Below are positions 35,345-43,893 of a stretch of DNA of 55,489 bases, in pieces (position 1 is the first letter of the stretch; every line of letters begins with the position of its first letter). The position numbers and the translations under genes are program-made. The notes beneath the pieces are model-generated. The model ran no database searches. It saw only the letters and a program-made list of their open reading frames with translations, and was not told the DNA's origin. The stretch comes from Desulfovibrio sp. (GTDB lineage Bacteria; Desulfobacterota; Desulfovibrionia; Desulfovibrionales; Desulfovibrionaceae), in contig JAAUYU010000029.1 of the NCBI GenBank assembly GCA_014804965.1, positions 13,760 to 69,248 on the forward strand, given 5' to 3'.

Positions 35345-37467
35345 GGCCGCCCGGAGCCCCTGGCCCTGACGGCGGCCGCCTGCGGTCGGCTGTCCTCCTG
35401 CTGGTGTGGCTGGGGCTGGGCCTCGGCCTCGCGCCCTTTGCCTGGGCCTTCGGCTTCTGTTTTCCGCGTGGCGATGACTTCGACGAAGTCACCCGCGCCA
35501 TGTTCCTCTTCGACCTTCCCGGCGGCCTCTACGAAGTGGGACGCGAATGGCTCAGCTGGAGCGGCCGCTACACCTACCACTTCCTCGCGGTCTTTCTCGG
35601 CAAGGCCGGGGAGCTGCGCCTTGTCTGCGGCCTTGTCTGCGCCGCGGTGCTCGCGCTGCACGGCGCGGCCATCTACGGCCTGGCGAGGCTGGCCGGGCTT
35701 CCCCGCCGCCACGCCGCGCCGCTGGCCACACTCGCGCTGCTCGCCCTCTGCGCGGCCACAGGCTATCTCCCCGGCTTCTACCTGCTCACCGAGGCCCTGA
35801 CCACGGGCCTGCAATCGGCCGCGGCGCTCCTGTTTTTCTGGAGCCTCTGCGCCCTGTGGGCGCGCTGCGCCGCCGCGCCGCCTGACGAAGCTCGCATCCG
35901 TGCCGCGCGGCGCACGGCCTGCCTCACGGGCGTGCTGGCCGCGGGCGTTTTCGAGCACGCGGCGCTGGCCGTACTTGCCGGGGCGGCCGTGGCCCTGCTG
36001 CTCGCCTGGCTCCGGGAGGGGCGCCCGAAAGCTCCGTTGCACGCAGCGCGCCTGAAGAACTTCCTTCTGGTGGGCGTCTGGTGCCTTGGCGGCGCTGTAT
36101 TCTCCTTTCTCGCGCCGGGGAACTTCGCGCGCCGGGCCGCGCGCGGCGTGGATGCGGACCAGGTGCGCGCCCAGCTTGCCGCCATCCCGGCGGACTGGCT
36201 CGGCGCGCTGAAGAGCTTTGCGCTGAGCCCGTGGCCGCTCATGGCGCTGGGGCTCGCCCTGCTGGTCGCGCTCTTACGCGAGCGCGGCCGCCCCGGCCAA
36301 AACGAGGGCCTTGAGCGGCGCGAGGCGCTCCTGCTCGGCGCTCTTGCCGCCGCCGCTTTTTGCCTTTTCAGTCTGGCCGTCACCTCGCTGCACGCGCTGA
36401 GCGACGTGCCGCTCCACGCCAGCCCCAAGCTCGGCGCGAGCCTCGGCCTCTATGCGGCCTTTGCCCTCGGCCTCGGCAGCTTCGCCCTGCTGCGCGCACT
36501 GCCGTGGCGCCCCTGCCGCGGGCGCGGCCCGGCCCTCGTCCTCGGCGCGGGCCTGCTCGCGCTCGGCTGCATGAGCGACAATTTCCAGCGCACGCTCGAG
36601 AACGCCGTCAACGGCGACATGGCCCTCTATGCCGAAGCCATGCAAAGGCGCGACACTTGGCTGCGCCATGCCGGGGCAAGCTCGCCCAGGCAGGGAAAGC
36701 TGCGTTTCGGCCTCATCGGGGAAATCCTCTCTCCCGGCTCGCGCACGCGCGCCCCCGTGCCGGGCGCACCCGTCACCACCGTCGCCCGCTGGGAGCGCCC
36801 GGTCTTTCCCGTGCTCGGCACGGACGGCCTGCACACCAAGGCCACCCGCTGGCCCAATACCTGGGCGGCCTGGATGTACGGCGTGGAGGCCGTGGCAGTG
36901 GCGACACCCGACCCCGAGGCTGCCCTGGCCGCCCTTGGCGGGCCCCTCTTGCGCGTTGACGGCCGCGAGGGTTCCGTGGAATTGCGCCTGCCCCCGGAAG
37001 CGCGCGCCCTCGGCCTTGCGGGCGCGTGGCGCGTCAACGCGCAGGGCGGCCCCAACCCCACCTTTGCGCTCGACTGGCTGGTGCTGGAAAGCGAAAAGCC
37101 GCTCCCCACAAGGCTGGCCCTGCTTGTGCCGAGCCCGCTTTCCCCGGAGCGCATGGCCTCGGCCACGGTGCAGGCGTGGCTGCTTCGCGAACTTGCGCAG
37201 CTGCCCGCAGCTCTTTCCGGCACGCCTGCCCGCTGGCCCCTCCGTTGGGCCACAAGAACGCTTGCCTTCACCACCCCCGGCCGCCGCGTGCGGGGCACAC
37301 CGGGCTCGCGCTTTTGCTACGCCTTTCCCCTCGGCCCGGCGGCGCCGCTGGCGACCGGGAAGCCCGCACCTGGCGACTGGCCCGCGCTCATCTTCCTGAA
37401 GCTCAATGGCAACGCCTTGCTGCGGCTCGCCCCCACCCACCTCGACACCGCCCCGGAAAGCGGATAG
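35341..37467 (+). CDS. DUF6056-like multi-pass membrane protein
   Basis: 708 aa with about ten membrane segments in the first ~420 residues and a soluble C-terminal ~290. The first outer loop reads PRGDDFDEVTRAM, then WLSWSGRYTYHFL, matching the DDF...WxxxxGRY pattern of DUF6056/GtrC-like glycan-modifying proteins. GTG at 35341 overlaps the upstream TGA; no better start is visible. Role unknown; a GT-C-like function in surface glycan decoration is a guess from topology. It lies 8 nt before the protease gene. Confidence 0.6.
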   Translation: MRPPGAPGPDGGRLRSAVLLLVWLGLGLGLAPFAWAFGFCFPRGDDFDEVTRAMFLFDLPGGLYEVGREWLSWSGRYTYHFLAVFLGKAGELRLVCGLVCAAVLALHGAAIYGLARLAGLPRRHAAPLATLALLALCAATGYLPGFYLLTEALTTGLQSAAALLFFWSLCALWARCAAAPPDEARIRAARRTACLTGVLAAGVFEHAALAVLAGAAVALLLAWLREGRPKAPLHAARLKNFLLVGVWCLGGAVFSFLAPGNFARRAARGVDADQVRAQLAAIPADWLGALKSFALSPWPLMALGLALLVALLRERGRPGQNEGLERREALLLGALAAAAFCLFSLAVTSLHALSDVPLHASPKLGASLGLYAAFALGLGSFALLRALPWRPCRGRGPALVLGAGLLALGCMSDNFQRTLENAVNGDMALYAEAMQRRDTWLRHAGASSPRQGKLRFGLIGEILSPGSRTRAPVPGAPVTTVARWERPVFPVLGTDGLHTKATRWPNTWAAWMYGVEAVAVATPDPEAALAALGGPLLRVDGREGSVELRLPPEARALGLAGAWRVNAQGGPNPTFALDWLVLESEKPLPTRLALLVPSPLSPERMASATVQAWLLRELAQLPAALSGTPARWPLRWATRTLAFTTPGRRVRGTPGSRFCYAFPLGPAAPLATGKPAPGDWPALIFLKLNGNALLRLAPTHLDTAPESG

Positions 37468-37475
37468 GTTCAGGC

Positions 37476-38147
37476 ATGTTCGATTTTGATATTTCCCACG
37501 CCCTGCGCCTGCTCGCCATCGCCTTTGTGCCCGCGCTGCTCGGCATCATCCTCCACGAAGTGGCCCACGGCTGGGTGGCCGAGCGCTGCGGTGACCCCAC
37601 GGCGCGGCAGCTCGGGCGGCTCACCCTCAATCCCCTGCCGCATATCGACCCCGCGGGCCTCGCCGTTTTCGGGCTCACCAGCCTTTCCGGGGCCTTCGTG
37701 TTCGGCTGGGCCAAGCCCGTGCCCGTGGACCCGCGCAATTTCCGCAATCCCCACCGGGACATGATGCTCGTGGCCCTGGCCGGGCCCATGACCAATTTCC
37801 TTCTCGCCGTGGCCTTCGGCCTCGGGCTCTGGGCGGCAGTGCATGTGCTGCCTTTTGCCGAATGGCGCGGCAACAGCGCCTACATTTTCGCGCTCTCCTC
37901 GCTCCAGGCCGGGGTGGTTATCAATTTCGGCCTGGGCTGGCTCAACCTCCTGCCCATCCCGCCGCTGGACGGCAGCAAGATACTGGCCTATTTTCTCCCC
38001 GCGCATCTCGCCTGGCGCTTCATGGACCTCGGGCGTTACGGCTTCGTCATCCTGCTGGTCCTGCTCGTGAGCGGGCTGCTCGGCAAGCTGCTCGGGCCGC
38101 TCGTGAGCGGCAGCAGCCTGGGCCTGCTTTCCCTGCTCGGCTTCTAG
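37476..38147 (+). CDS. Site-2 protease family protein (M50, short form)
   Basis: 223-aa polytopic zinc metalloprotease. The HExxH site is in LGIILHEVAHGWVAE near residue 24. The second zinc ligand motif NLLPIPPLDGSKIL (NxxPxxxLDG) is near residue 155. Between them lies FVFGWAKPVPVDPRNF, the usual conserved loop. There is no PDZ domain, so it is the YwhC/Rv-like short class whose substrates are largely unknown. The ATG at 37476 lies right after the previous stop, with a weak AGG ribosome site. The longer upstream frame is a shadow of the preceding gene. Confidence 0.93.
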   Translation: MFDFDISHALRLLAIAFVPALLGIILHEVAHGWVAERCGDPTARQLGRLTLNPLPHIDPAGLAVFGLTSLSGAFVFGWAKPVPVDPRNFRNPHRDMMLVALAGPMTNFLLAVAFGLGLWAAVHVLPFAEWRGNSAYIFALSSLQAGVVINFGLGWLNLLPIPPLDGSKILAYFLPAHLAWRFMDLGRYGFVILLVLLVSGLLGKLLGPLVSGSSLGLLSLLGF

Positions 38148-38186
38148 GGCCAAAATTCCAAAAACTCACCGCACAAAGGACGCACC

Positions 38187-39167
38187 ATGAGCGAAAAACC
38201 GCGCACCGTCTCGGGCATGCGGCCCACCGGGCCGCTCCATCTGGGCCACTATTTCGGTGTGCTCAGGAACTGGATCGACCTGCAGGAGCGCGAACAGGCC
38301 TTCTTTTTCGTGGCCGACTGGCACGCGCTGACGAGCGACTACGCCGACCCCTCGGCCATCCGCCGCAATATCGACGAAATGGTCAAGGACTGGGTGGCCG
38401 CGGGCCTCGACCCGGAAAAATGCGTCATCTTCCGCCAGTCGGACGTGAAGGAGCACGCCGAGCTCTCGCTTTTGCTTTCCATGATAACGCCCGTCTCCTG
38501 GCTGGAGCGCAATCCCACCTACAAGGAACAGCAGCAGCAGATCAGCAGCAAGGACCTCGGCAACGCGGGCTTTCTCTGCTATCCGGTGCTCATGGCCGCG
38601 GACATCCTCATGTACCGCCCCCACGGCGTGCCCGTGGGCGAGGACCAGCTGCCCCACATGGAGCTCACGCGCGAGATCGCGCGCCGCTTCAACTACCTCT
38701 ATGGCGACACCTTCCCGGAGCCGCAGGCCCTGCTCACGCCCGCGGCCAAGTGCCCCGGCCTCGACGGCCGCAAGATGTCCAAGAGCTACGGCAACGGCAT
38801 CTCGCTTTCGGAGCCGATGGACAGCATCAGGAACAAGGTGCGCGGCATGTTCACGGACAAGGCGCGGCTGCGCAAGTCCGACCCCGGCGACCCGGACATC
38901 TGCAACCTCTTCCCCTACCATGTGCTGCTCTCAAGCCCGGAAGAGCAGATGGAGATTCGCCGCGGTTGCACCTCGGCGACGCTCGGCTGCGTGGACTGCA
39001 AGAAGATCTTCCTCAAGAACCTCGCGGCCTTCCTGGAGCCATTGCAGGAGCGGCGGGCGAAGCTCGACGACAAGGCAGTGGCGGAAATACTTGCCACGGG
39101 CGGCGAGCGCGCGCGGGCTTTCGCGGCCACGACCATGAGCGCCGTGCGGGAAAAGATGGGGCTCTAG
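38187..39167 (+). CDS. trpS: Tryptophanyl-tRNA synthetase
   Basis: Class I aminoacyl-tRNA synthetase charging tRNA-Trp. 326 aa, the normal bacterial length. HIGH-type motif GPLHLGHYFG near residue 15, KMSKSYGN near residue 193, and EDQLPHMELTREIARRFN. The ribosome site is AAAGGA. Two base pairs separate it from ruvX, and the following three genes are also tightly packed, so trpS-ruvX-mltG probably form one transcript. Confidence 0.98.
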   Translation: MSEKPRTVSGMRPTGPLHLGHYFGVLRNWIDLQEREQAFFFVADWHALTSDYADPSAIRRNIDEMVKDWVAAGLDPEKCVIFRQSDVKEHAELSLLLSMITPVSWLERNPTYKEQQQQISSKDLGNAGFLCYPVLMAADILMYRPHGVPVGEDQLPHMELTREIARRFNYLYGDTFPEPQALLTPAAKCPGLDGRKMSKSYGNGISLSEPMDSIRNKVRGMFTDKARLRKSDPGDPDICNLFPYHVLLSSPEEQMEIRRGCTSATLGCVDCKKIFLKNLAAFLEPLQERRAKLDDKAVAEILATGGERARAFAATTMSAVREKMGL

Positions 39168-39170
39168 GGC

Positions 39171-39608
39171 GTGCGCTACGCGGGCATCGACTACGGCCTC
39201 GCCCGCACGGGCCTCGCCGTTTCCGACCCCGAAGGGCGCGTGGCCTTTCCGCTCGCCACCTTCCGCCTCAAGGACTATGCCGGGCGCTCGGCCCTGCTGG
39301 ACGCGCTGGCCGGGCGCATCCGCGAGGAGGGGGCCGGGGCCGTGGTCATGGGGCTTCCCCTGCTCATGGACGGCGGCGAAAGCCTGACCACGCGCCAGGT
39401 GCGCAATGTGACCGAGCGCCTCAAGCGCAGGCTTGAACTCCCTGTCTATTATATGCCGGAACTGCTTTCCTCCGAGGAAGCCGCGCAGGACCTGCGCGAG
39501 GCCGGGCTTTCGCGGGAAAAGGCCCGCGCCGTGCTCGACAGGCAGGCCGCGGCGCGCATCCTCGCGTCCTTCCTGGCCGAGCCCGAGGAAAAGCGGAGGC
39601 TTGCATGA
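39171..39608 (+). CDS. ruvX: RuvX/YqgF family putative pre-16S rRNA nuclease
   Basis: 145-aa RNase H-fold protein implicated in 5'-end maturation of 16S rRNA. Family marks: YAGIDYGLARTGLAVSD at the N-terminus (catalytic Asp), VVMGLPLLMDGG and ELLSSEEAAQDL, and the C-terminal DRQAAARILASFL, where family members have DxxAAxxIL. GTG start at 39171, 3 nt after the trpS stop. It overlaps the mltG start by 4 nt (ATGA). Confidence 0.92.
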   Translation: MRYAGIDYGLARTGLAVSDPEGRVAFPLATFRLKDYAGRSALLDALAGRIREEGAGAVVMGLPLLMDGGESLTTRQVRNVTERLKRRLELPVYYMPELLSSEEAAQDLREAGLSREKARAVLDRQAAARILASFLAEPEEKRRLA

Positions 39609-40714
39609 AGACCCTGCTCCGGCTCTTCATCATCTTTCTCATCGTGGCCGCCGTGGCCGTGTTCTGGGTGTGGCGCGAGGCGCAGGACTTTCTCGGCACG
39701 CCCGCGGGGAAACCGGGCGAGCAGGTCATCTTCGACGTGGCCCCCGGCGCGCACCTGAACAAAATCGCCGAGGAGCTGGCGCAGCGCGGCCTCATCACCA
39801 ATGCACGCAACTTCGTCCTGCTCGCGCGCTGGAAAAAGCAGGAAAACCGCCTCCAGGCCGGGCGCTTCGCCCTCGAGGGCGGATGGAAGCCCGAGCAGGT
39901 GCTGGAGGCGCTCGTCAACGGCAAGCCCGTGCTTCAGCGCGTCACCGTGCCCGAGGGGCTGACGTGGTGGCAGACCGGGCGCCTGCTCGAAAACGAGGGC
40001 CTTGTCCGCTTCGAGGACTTCCGCGAGGCCGTGACGGACCCGGCATTTCTCAGGCATTACGGCATCCCTTTCGCCACGGCCGAGGGCTTTCTCATGCCGG
40101 ACACCTATTTGCTCAAGCCGCCGGACCCGAGCGCGGAGGCCGCCGGGGGCGAAACGGCTGCGGCGGCCGCGAAGGCCCAGGCGCGCGCCGTGGCCGGGCG
40201 GATGATCGACAATTTCTGGCGGAAGGCCGCGCCACTCTGGCCGGAGGGCGCGGGACGCGAGGGCGTGGCCGCGCGGCCCCCGGTGCCGGAACTCCAGAAA
40301 TGGGTGACGCTGGCCTCTATCGTGGAAAAGGAGACCGGCATCCCGGAAGAGCGGGCGCGCGTGGCCGGCGTGTATGAAAACCGCCTCGGCCGCGGGATGC
40401 TCCTCCAGGCGGACCCGACGGTCATCTACGGCCTCGGGCCCTCCTTTGACGGCAATTTGCGCCGAAGCCAGCTCGACGATGCGGCCAATCCCTACAATAC
40501 CTACCAGCGGCCGGGGCTGCCGCCCGGACCCATCGCCTCCTTCGGCACGGCGGCGCTTGGCGCGGCCATCCGGCCGGAACAGCACGGTTTTCTCTACTTC
40601 GTGGCAAAGACCGACGGCGGCGAGCACCAGTTCTCCGCCACGCTCCAGGAACACAACCGCGCCGTGCACGAGTATTTGCGCCAACGGCGCGCCGCAAGGC
40701 GAGGCACGCCATGA
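39605..40714 (+). CDS. mltG: Endolytic peptidoglycan transglycosylase MltG (YceG)
   Basis: Membrane-anchored lytic transglycosylase thought to terminate glycan strand elongation. 369 aa with an N-terminal membrane segment (about 5-22). A LysM-like domain follows (DVAPGAHLNKIAEELAQRGL). The YceG catalytic region is present: ASIVEKETGIPEERARVAGV with the catalytic Glu, then ENRLGRGMLLQADPTVIYGL, YNTYQRPGLPPGPI and HQFSATLQEHNRAV. Overlaps ruvX and the small downstream gene by 4 nt each, showing translational coupling. Confidence 0.96.
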   Translation: MKTLLRLFIIFLIVAAVAVFWVWREAQDFLGTPAGKPGEQVIFDVAPGAHLNKIAEELAQRGLITNARNFVLLARWKKQENRLQAGRFALEGGWKPEQVLEALVNGKPVLQRVTVPEGLTWWQTGRLLENEGLVRFEDFREAVTDPAFLRHYGIPFATAEGFLMPDTYLLKPPDPSAEAAGGETAAAAAKAQARAVAGRMIDNFWRKAAPLWPEGAGREGVAARPPVPELQKWVTLASIVEKETGIPEERARVAGVYENRLGRGMLLQADPTVIYGLGPSFDGNLRRSQLDDAANPYNTYQRPGLPPGPIASFGTAALGAAIRPEQHGFLYFVAKTDGGEHQFSATLQEHNRAVHEYLRQRRAARRGTP

Positions 40715-40947
40715 ACTACCTCATCATGGAGGATTTTTCCGGCCAGCCCGTGCCCTTCATCTTTCCGCGCCGCGTGGACCATGCGGACATGCGCGACCAG
40801 CTCCCCTACGGGCAGGCGCTTTCCTGCGGCACGGTAGAACTGGGACCGCAGGGCTTTGTCTGCTCGGGCGGCAATGCCGAACTGGGGCTCAGGGCGCGCC
40901 CTGCCGAGGACGCGGCCGTCATTATGGAAGCCTTTGGGGCAAAATGA
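40711..40947 (+). CDS. Small conserved-looking protein of unknown function
   Basis: 78 aa, starting at an ATG that overlaps the mltG stop (ATGA) and ending in an ATGA overlap with cbiA, which strongly suggests a real, coupled gene. It begins MNYLIMEDFSGQPVPFIFP, with HADMRDQLPYG and SGGNAELGLRARPAED later. No signal peptide, membrane segment or metal motif is seen. I do not recognise the family. Confidence 0.65.
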   Translation: MNYLIMEDFSGQPVPFIFPRRVDHADMRDQLPYGQALSCGTVELGPQGFVCSGGNAELGLRARPAEDAAVIMEAFGAK

Positions 40948-42491
40948 AGCGCCCTTTCCCGCCCGGCCTGCTTGTGGCGGCCCCGGCAAGCTCCGCGGGC
41001 AAGACCGTGGCGACCCTGGGCCTCATCCGCGCGCTGCGCGGGGTCGGCCTTGAGGTCCGCGCCGCCAAGACCGGGCCGGACTTCATCGATACGGCCTTCC
41101 TCGCCGCAGCCAGCGACGCGCCCGCAGCCAATCTCGACGCCTGGATGTGCGCGCCGGGCCGCAAACGGAGGCCGCGGAGGCTCCCCGCAGGCCTCGGGCG
41201 CCTGCGGGGGAGGCTCCTGGCGGAGGACGGGGCACGGAGGCCCGACCTCTGGGTGGTCGAGGGGGCAATGGGCCTCTATGACGGCGGACCGGACGGCAGC
41301 GGCGGCGCGGCCGAGCTCGCGGCCCTGCTGGACCTGCCCGTGCTTTTGCTGCTCAATGTGCGCGGCATGGGGCAATCGGTGGCGGCGCTGGCCGAGGGCT
41401 TTTTGCGCCACACGCCGCGGGCCGGAAGGCCGCGCTTTCTGGGCCTCATCTGCACCCAGTCCGGCGGAGCAGGCCATGAAAAGCTGCTGCGCGAGGCGCT
41501 GGCCCCGGTGCTTCGCAAGGAAAAGCTGCCCCTGCTGGGCTTTTTGCCCCGGGCCGACGCTCCCGTGATCCCTTCCCGGCACCTGGGCCTCGTGGAGGCG
41601 GCCGAAGCGCTGGCGTGTCTGGACCTTGATAGCCTCGGGCGCTGGTTTGCCGCCCATTGCGATGTGGCGGCCCTGCTCCGGGCGCTGGGCCTCGCCATGC
41701 CTTGCAAGGCAGCCGCCCCGGAAGCTATTCCGGCCGCGGCTCCGGCCTTCTTTCCCCGGCGCGCCGGCCGGAGTGGCCGGGCATTCCGCCCGCGCATCGG
41801 CATCGCCCGGGACGCGGCCTTCAGCTTCTGCTATGCGGACCTCCCGGCCCTGCTGGCTGAGCTCGGCGCGGAACCTGTGTTCTTTTCCCCGCTCGTCGAT
41901 ACGGCTCCCCCGGAGGGCTGCGCGGGCCTCTATTTTCCCGGCGGCTATCCCGAGCTCCATGCGGAGGCGCTGGCCGCCAATGCGCCCATGCTCGCGGCCC
42001 TGCGCGCCCTGGCTGCCTGTGGGCTTCCCATCTATGGCGAATGCGGCGGCTATATCTACCTCATGCGCGAGCTGGAACTTGAGGGCCGCCATAAGCTCGC
42101 CGGGCTTTTGCCGCTCGCCTGCCGGATGGACGGGCGCCTTGCGGCCCTCGGCTATCGCGAGGCAAGGCCGCTCCCCGGCTGGCTCCCGGAGGCCCGCGAA
42201 AAAGAAAAGCCCCCAATCCTTGTGCGCGGCCACGAATTCCACTATGCGCGCCTGAGCTCCCCCGACCTGCCCCCAGGCAGCGAACCGCTCTGGCGCGTGA
42301 CCGACGCCGCCGGAAACGTGCGGCCGCCCGAAGGCTGCCGCGTGGGCCGCGTGGCCGGGTCGTGGCTGCATCTCTTTCCCGAAGGCAGCCGCCGCTTCTG
42401 GAAAGCGTGGCTTGAGCTCACGCGCGAAGCCGCCCACCCCGACACGTCACCCTCCGCACTTGGCCCGCGCCCGGAGTTGCCATGCCCGTAA
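40944..42491 (+). CDS. cbiA: Cobyrinate a,c-diamide synthase
   Basis: Amidates the a and c side chains of cobyrinate in anaerobic cobalamin synthesis, using glutamine and ATP. 515 aa. N-terminal P-loop-like dethiobiotin-synthetase fold: LLVAAPASSAGKTVATLGLI, KTGPDFIDTAFL, VVEGAMGLYDGG. The C-terminal class I glutaminase domain has GIPIYGECGG-type sequence (GLPIYGECGGYIYLM, catalytic Cys) and FHYARLSS...GSWLHLFPEG. The start at 40944 overlaps the preceding stop (ATGA); the frame continues upstream but only as a shadow of mltG. Overlaps cbiC by 10 nt. Confidence 0.95.
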   Translation: MKRPFPPGLLVAAPASSAGKTVATLGLIRALRGVGLEVRAAKTGPDFIDTAFLAAASDAPAANLDAWMCAPGRKRRPRRLPAGLGRLRGRLLAEDGARRPDLWVVEGAMGLYDGGPDGSGGAAELAALLDLPVLLLLNVRGMGQSVAALAEGFLRHTPRAGRPRFLGLICTQSGGAGHEKLLREALAPVLRKEKLPLLGFLPRADAPVIPSRHLGLVEAAEALACLDLDSLGRWFAAHCDVAALLRALGLAMPCKAAAPEAIPAAAPAFFPRRAGRSGRAFRPRIGIARDAAFSFCYADLPALLAELGAEPVFFSPLVDTAPPEGCAGLYFPGGYPELHAEALAANAPMLAALRALAACGLPIYGECGGYIYLMRELELEGRHKLAGLLPLACRMDGRLAALGYREARPLPGWLPEAREKEKPPILVRGHEFHYARLSSPDLPPGSEPLWRVTDAAGNVRPPEGCRVGRVAGSWLHLFPEGSRRFWKAWLELTREAAHPDTSPSALGPRPELPCP

Positions 42492-43180
42492 TCCTCGACC
42501 CCGCCGCCACGCCCGAGGCCATCGAGGCCCGCTCCTTCGCCATCATCGACGCCGAGCTTCCCGAGCCCCGCCCCTTTGCCGGCCCGCTCTGGGAGGTGGC
42601 GCGCCGCTGCATCCACGCCCTCGGAGATACGGCCATCCTGCCGGACCTGCGCCTCGGCGAGCGCGCCCTTGAACGCGGCGTGGCCGCCCTGCGCGCCGGG
42701 TGCCCCGTCTTTACGGACACGCGTATGGCCGCGGCCGGGCTCCCGGCGCGGCGCATGGACCGGCTCGGCGTCGAGGTGGTGCCGCTCATGGGCCTTGACG
42801 GCGTGGGCGAAAAGGCCCGCGCGCAGGGCATCACGCGGGCGGCCGCGGGCATCCGCATGATCGCTGACCGCCTCAGTGGGGCCATCGTGCTCATCGGCAA
42901 TGCGCCCACGGCGCTTTTGGCCCTGCTGGAAGAACTGGAGGGGAAGGACCCCGAGGCCGCCCCGGCGCTCATCGTGGGGATGCCGGTGGGCTTTGTGAAC
43001 GCCGCGCAATCCAAGGAATTACTGGCGCAAAGCCCCTGGCCGCACTTCACCCTGCTCGGGCGCAAGGGCGGCTCGGCCGTGGCCGCGGCCTCTGTGAACG
43101 CCCTGGCCGAGCTGGCGCTGCGGATGGGGGCAGAAACGGGAGGGAGCGGCGCTCAGTCGAGGTATCCGGCCTCGCGCTGA
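42482..43180 (+). CDS. cbiC: Precorrin-8X/cobalt-precorrin-8 methylmutase
   Basis: Moves a methyl group from C-11 to C-12 of the corrin precursor to give (hydrogeno)cobyrinate, the CbiA substrate. 232 aa. Motifs: IEARSFAIIDAEL (catalytic His is replaced in position by the family's usual S-x-x-I-I block), RRCIHALGDTAILPDLRL with the conserved His, PVFTDTRMAAAGL, and IGNAPTALLALLE...VGMPVGFVNAAQSKE. The last ~20 residues (after RMGAE) have no family match, and their final 28 nt overlap the antisense parE gene, so the C-terminus may have been rewritten by that insertion. Confidence 0.95.
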   Translation: MPVILDPAATPEAIEARSFAIIDAELPEPRPFAGPLWEVARRCIHALGDTAILPDLRLGERALERGVAALRAGCPVFTDTRMAAAGLPARRMDRLGVEVVPLMGLDGVGEKARAQGITRAAAGIRMIADRLSGAIVLIGNAPTALLALLEELEGKDPEAAPALIVGMPVGFVNAAQSKELLAQSPWPHFTLLGRKGGSAVAAASVNALAELALRMGAETGGSGAQSRYPASR

Positions 43181-43452
43181 TGCTTGAGGGCGAGGAGGAC
43201 CACAGTCTGGCCCCTCACCTCATACACCAGCACATAGCCCGACACCCCGAAGGGGATGAGCAATTCGCGATAGTCGGGCTCAAGGTCATCGGCGAGCCGT
43301 CCCGCATGGGGGAACTCTTGCAGGATGTCCGTGGCGGCGAGGATGGCGTCGAGGGCCTTCTGCGCCGCGCCTGCGTCCACCGCGGCCAGAAAATCGTGGA
43401 CGCGCGTGAGGCCGTCGAGCGCATTGGCCGTCCAGTGGACTAGATATGGCAT
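43153..43452 (-). CDS. parE: ParE/RelE-family toxin
   Basis: 99-aa toxin of a type II system; ParE members poison DNA gyrase, RelE members cleave mRNA. Family pattern: VHWTANALDGLTRVHDFLA at the N-terminus, DILQEFPHAGRLADD in the middle, and RELLIPFGVSGYVLVYEV...VVLLALKHQREAGY at the C-terminus, closest to ParE/RelE-like plasmid-stabilisation proteins. Its start lies 13 nt inside the antitoxin gene. Its end overlaps the end of cbiC on the other strand by 28 nt. Which target it hits cannot be told from sequence. Confidence 0.88.
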   Translation of the reverse strand: MPYLVHWTANALDGLTRVHDFLAAVDAGAAQKALDAILAATDILQEFPHAGRLADDLEPDYRELLIPFGVSGYVLVYEVRGQTVVLLALKHQREAGYLD

Positions 43453-43733
43453 ACGGGGGGCGCGGCCTCGCGGTCCTCTCCGAGCCGGGCGGCCCAGTCC
43501 TTCACTTCCGCCTGGGTGACGTGCAGCCCGGTGCGCAGGTAGTGCTCATGCGCGGCCCTGCATTCCTGGCGCAGGGCTTCGCGTTGTTCTTCCCGCTCCA
43601 CAAAGGCGGCGACTGCCTGCACCAGCAGGGCATTGGCGGAACGCTGGCGCGCCGCGGCGAGGTGCTGCACGCGGGCCTTGAGCTCGGCGGGCAGGCGGAG
43701 ACTGATGGGGCTCATCGGGGGATGCGTCTGCAT
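43440..43733 (-). CDS. parD: ParD/CopG-like ribbon-helix-helix antitoxin
   Basis: 97-aa partner of the toxin. The N-terminal ribbon-helix-helix reads ISLRLPAELKARVQHLAAAR, QRSANALLVQAVAAFVE, a typical DNA-binding and dimerisation fold that autoregulates the promoter. The C-terminal half (HEHYLRTGLHVTQAEVKDWA) would wrap the toxin. ATG at 43733 is set by AAGAGGA six bases upstream, although MSPISLRL six residues later is possible. Antitoxin precedes toxin, the usual order. Confidence 0.88.
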   Translation of the reverse strand: MQTHPPMSPISLRLPAELKARVQHLAAARQRSANALLVQAVAAFVEREEQREALRQECRAAHEHYLRTGLHVTQAEVKDWAARLGEDREAAPPVCHI

Positions 43734-43755
43734 GGCAGGTCCTCTTGTGGAGTCA

Positions 43756-43784
43756 TCCTAGCTCGTGCCGGCTACAGGGTCAAT
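43756..43784 (-). promoter_or_regulatory. Candidate promoter of parDE
   Basis: Minus strand TTGACC (plus 43779-43784), 17-nt spacer, TAGGAT (plus 43756-43761), 22 nt before the parD start. ParD-type antitoxins usually repress such a promoter. Confidence 0.5.
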
Positions 43785-43817
43785 GCGGGCGGCTGGGGCT
43801 CCCATGTCAAGAAAACT

Positions 43818-43846
43818 TTGACTTTCCGCGCCGCCCGGTTTATGAG
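43818..43846 (+). promoter_or_regulatory. Candidate promoter of truB-rpsO
   Basis: TTGACT (43818-43823), 17-nt spacer, TATGAG (43841-43846), 47 nt before the truB start. It is back to back with the parDE promoter. Confidence 0.5.
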
Positions 43847-43893
43847 CGGCAGTTGCTCCCTTGCGGGAGGCTTCGCCACAGGCCACGGAAACC

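Noticed and set aside
40600..40944. Cobalamin riboswitch upstream of cbiA
   Set aside because: There is no untranslated gap: cbiA overlaps the small gene before it, which overlaps mltG, and no B12-box sequence was seen.
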